Part shown: in pieces, positions 62,640 through 64,000 of the stretch
Position numbering within the stretch: the first letter of the stretch is position 1
Layout: each line of letters begins with the position of its first letter
Source of the DNA: Manis javanica
Lineage: Eukaryota; Chordata; Mammalia; Pholidota; Manidae
Reading direction: 5' to 3'
Length of the DNA: 64,000 nucleotides
Assembly: GCF_040802235.1 (NCBI RefSeq)
Contig: NC_133166.1
Coordinates: 3,038,001-3,102,000 of the forward strand
The notes under the pieces: generated by a model
Seen by the model: only the letters and a program-made list of their open reading frames with translations
Databases searched by the model: none
Told to the model about the DNA's origin: nothing
Program-made: the position numbers and the translations under genes

Positions 62640-63480
62640 TGTGAGCCAGTTACTGAATCTCTCTGTGCCCTGGTTTCATCATCTGGAAAATTCATCCTTC
62701 AGATACATTTATTGAGGCACAGTACTAGGTGCTGGGGATACAACACTGAGCAAAGCGAAAATCCTGTGTTCACAGAGCTCACATGATGAGGGGCAGGGGC
62801 AGAGAAGAAACAAAGACACAAGCTAAATACTCAAAATGTTAGGTACAATTACCTGTAAAGGTAAACAAACGTGGAATGTGGATGGGACAGGTACAATTTA
62901 AAATAAGGCAGTAAGGAATGTTCTCAGAAGAAAATAAGAAAAACAGCATGCAGTTATCAACAAAAGGAAGGCATAGAATGAAGAGGAGAGAATGGAAAAC
63001 ATCTCAGGCAGCATCAGGACTAACGTGTACAGGAAGCGTCTGGAGGCCAAGTGGTGAAGCAAAATGAAGTTGACAGAATAGTGAGAAATGAGTTATTAGG
63101 GCTCAGGAGTGGCGTTCAGATAGTTTTGGACCAGGGGGCTCTTGTCAAGGTTTGGCTTTTACTCTGAGTGTGATGGGAAGCCTTGTAGGATGTGTGAAGA
63201 GCAACAGGCCCCAGCACACCGCATGACACTGCCGCTCCGGCTCTTACACTGAGATCAGAGTCAGAGGGACAAGGTCACACAAAGAGACAAGCTAGGAAAC
63301 TGCAGTGTCAATTCTAAGCCTGAGATGACGCGTCCAGGGCTATGGTAGCAGCAGAGAAAGAGTTTTGAAGTAGTCAGACTCCAAATAGATTCTGCATTCA
63401 GCATAACATGCCAATTAGGTGGATATGAAGCATGTGTGACAGAAGGAGAAATCGAGGATCATTCTTATGTCTGTCTGAAC
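62640..63480 (+). mobile_element. MIR-like and L2-type ancient repeats, unit 3
   Basis: Counterpart of 35935-36800. It retains the 142 bp that unit 2 has lost (62763-62904). Confidence 0.55.
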
Positions 63481-64000
63481 AAGGAGAAAGATCTCTTTCC
63501 ATATTGTGAGATTAATATGTGGGTATTGCTAGTTCCCCATGAACATTATATTGTGAAGAAAAACTATGTTTATGATATATCTAAAGCCCTTTGTATATTG
63601 CTTGGCACTTGGTAAGCACCCTACAAAATATGGCATTACCATATGTATCAATTGTTTGGAAGTAAACACGGATGTTCATATTTTAGCCATGCTCTTGTCT
63701 AGTCTTAATTTCTTTTTATGTCTATATGAAAGAGCATTTTGGCTTTGCACCATAATGAAGAAGTATATATCCTAAATTACATCACACTACATCTTACATG
63801 AAATATTACACTCACTAATAAAAAGGGGGAATTACAGGCCAAAAGCAAGTCGTTGGTATTTTTTATATTGTCTCTAGATTATATAACATATATGTAATAA
63901 CATTACATACTTTCTAAATTATAGTAGGAAGTATATTGGTTAATTTTAATGTAATTATAGGTTCTTTAATTTTATTTGCATTGTCTTACCATACCTCAAA

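Larger units (their letters stand above)
56961..64000. repeat. Tandem unit 3, cut by the window end
   Basis: Same order as units 1 and 2. It runs to the window end at a point matching about 55060-55150 of unit 2, so the array continues or ends outside. From about 60.5 kb on, unit 3 is nearly identical to unit 2 (long runs without differences, for example 60989-62160 against 52140-53310). Around the OR8H gene the two are clearly more diverged. No gene is seen in 58204-60053 or 61360-64000 apart from listed repeats. Confidence 0.88.

Overview
This is a gene-poor, AT-rich stretch of a placental-mammal genome lying inside an olfactory receptor (OR) cluster. It holds intronless class II OR coding exons, MIR SINEs, many L1 layers, an ERV-L pol fossil and a MaLR (MLT1) LTR. 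The receptors belong to the OR5T and OR8H subfamilies, which sit together in the human 11q12 cluster. The 3' tail of the youngest L1 resembles a high-copy L1 tail that I recall from pangolin (Manis) genomes. Pangolin is therefore my best guess for the species, but it rests on memory and has not been searched.

Layout. (1) 0.2-1.8 kb: an ancient L1 on the minus strand. (2) 1.8-19.7 kb: a large, old inverted duplication. Each arm carries one intact OR5T gene (6851-7819 on plus, 14333-15346 on minus). The 6.5 kb spacer holds a broken OR5T scrap, an ERV-L pol fossil and an MLT1 LTR. (3) 19.8-31.1 kb: a nested stack of L1s. An old truncated L1 is split by a full-length but dead L1 (20806 to about 29108). 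That L1 is itself interrupted by a solo LTR, and its 3' end continues into a retroviral env-LTR fragment and then a transduced older L1 tail. (4) 31.1-39.2 kb: a diverged partial copy of the tandem unit described next. It received a complete processed retrocopy of a C2H2 zinc-finger mRNA (31966-35144) with a perfect 13-bp target-site duplication. (5) 39.2-64.0 kb: three tandem units of about 8.9 kb, the last cut by the window end. Each has one intact OR8H gene on minus, one dead OR5T pseudogene on plus and the 3' tip of a second dead OR5T.

The working genes are two OR5T and three OR8H receptors, all full-length seven-transmembrane proteins expected to couple odorants to Golf in olfactory neurons. 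The rest is duplication debris and transposon layers. The most notable structures are the L1-env-LTR composite, the OR5T pair whose coding cores look homogenised between inverted arms while their termini stay distinct, and the array that amplified a live OR8H together with an already dead OR5T. All alignments were made by eye and all family names come from memory of the families.
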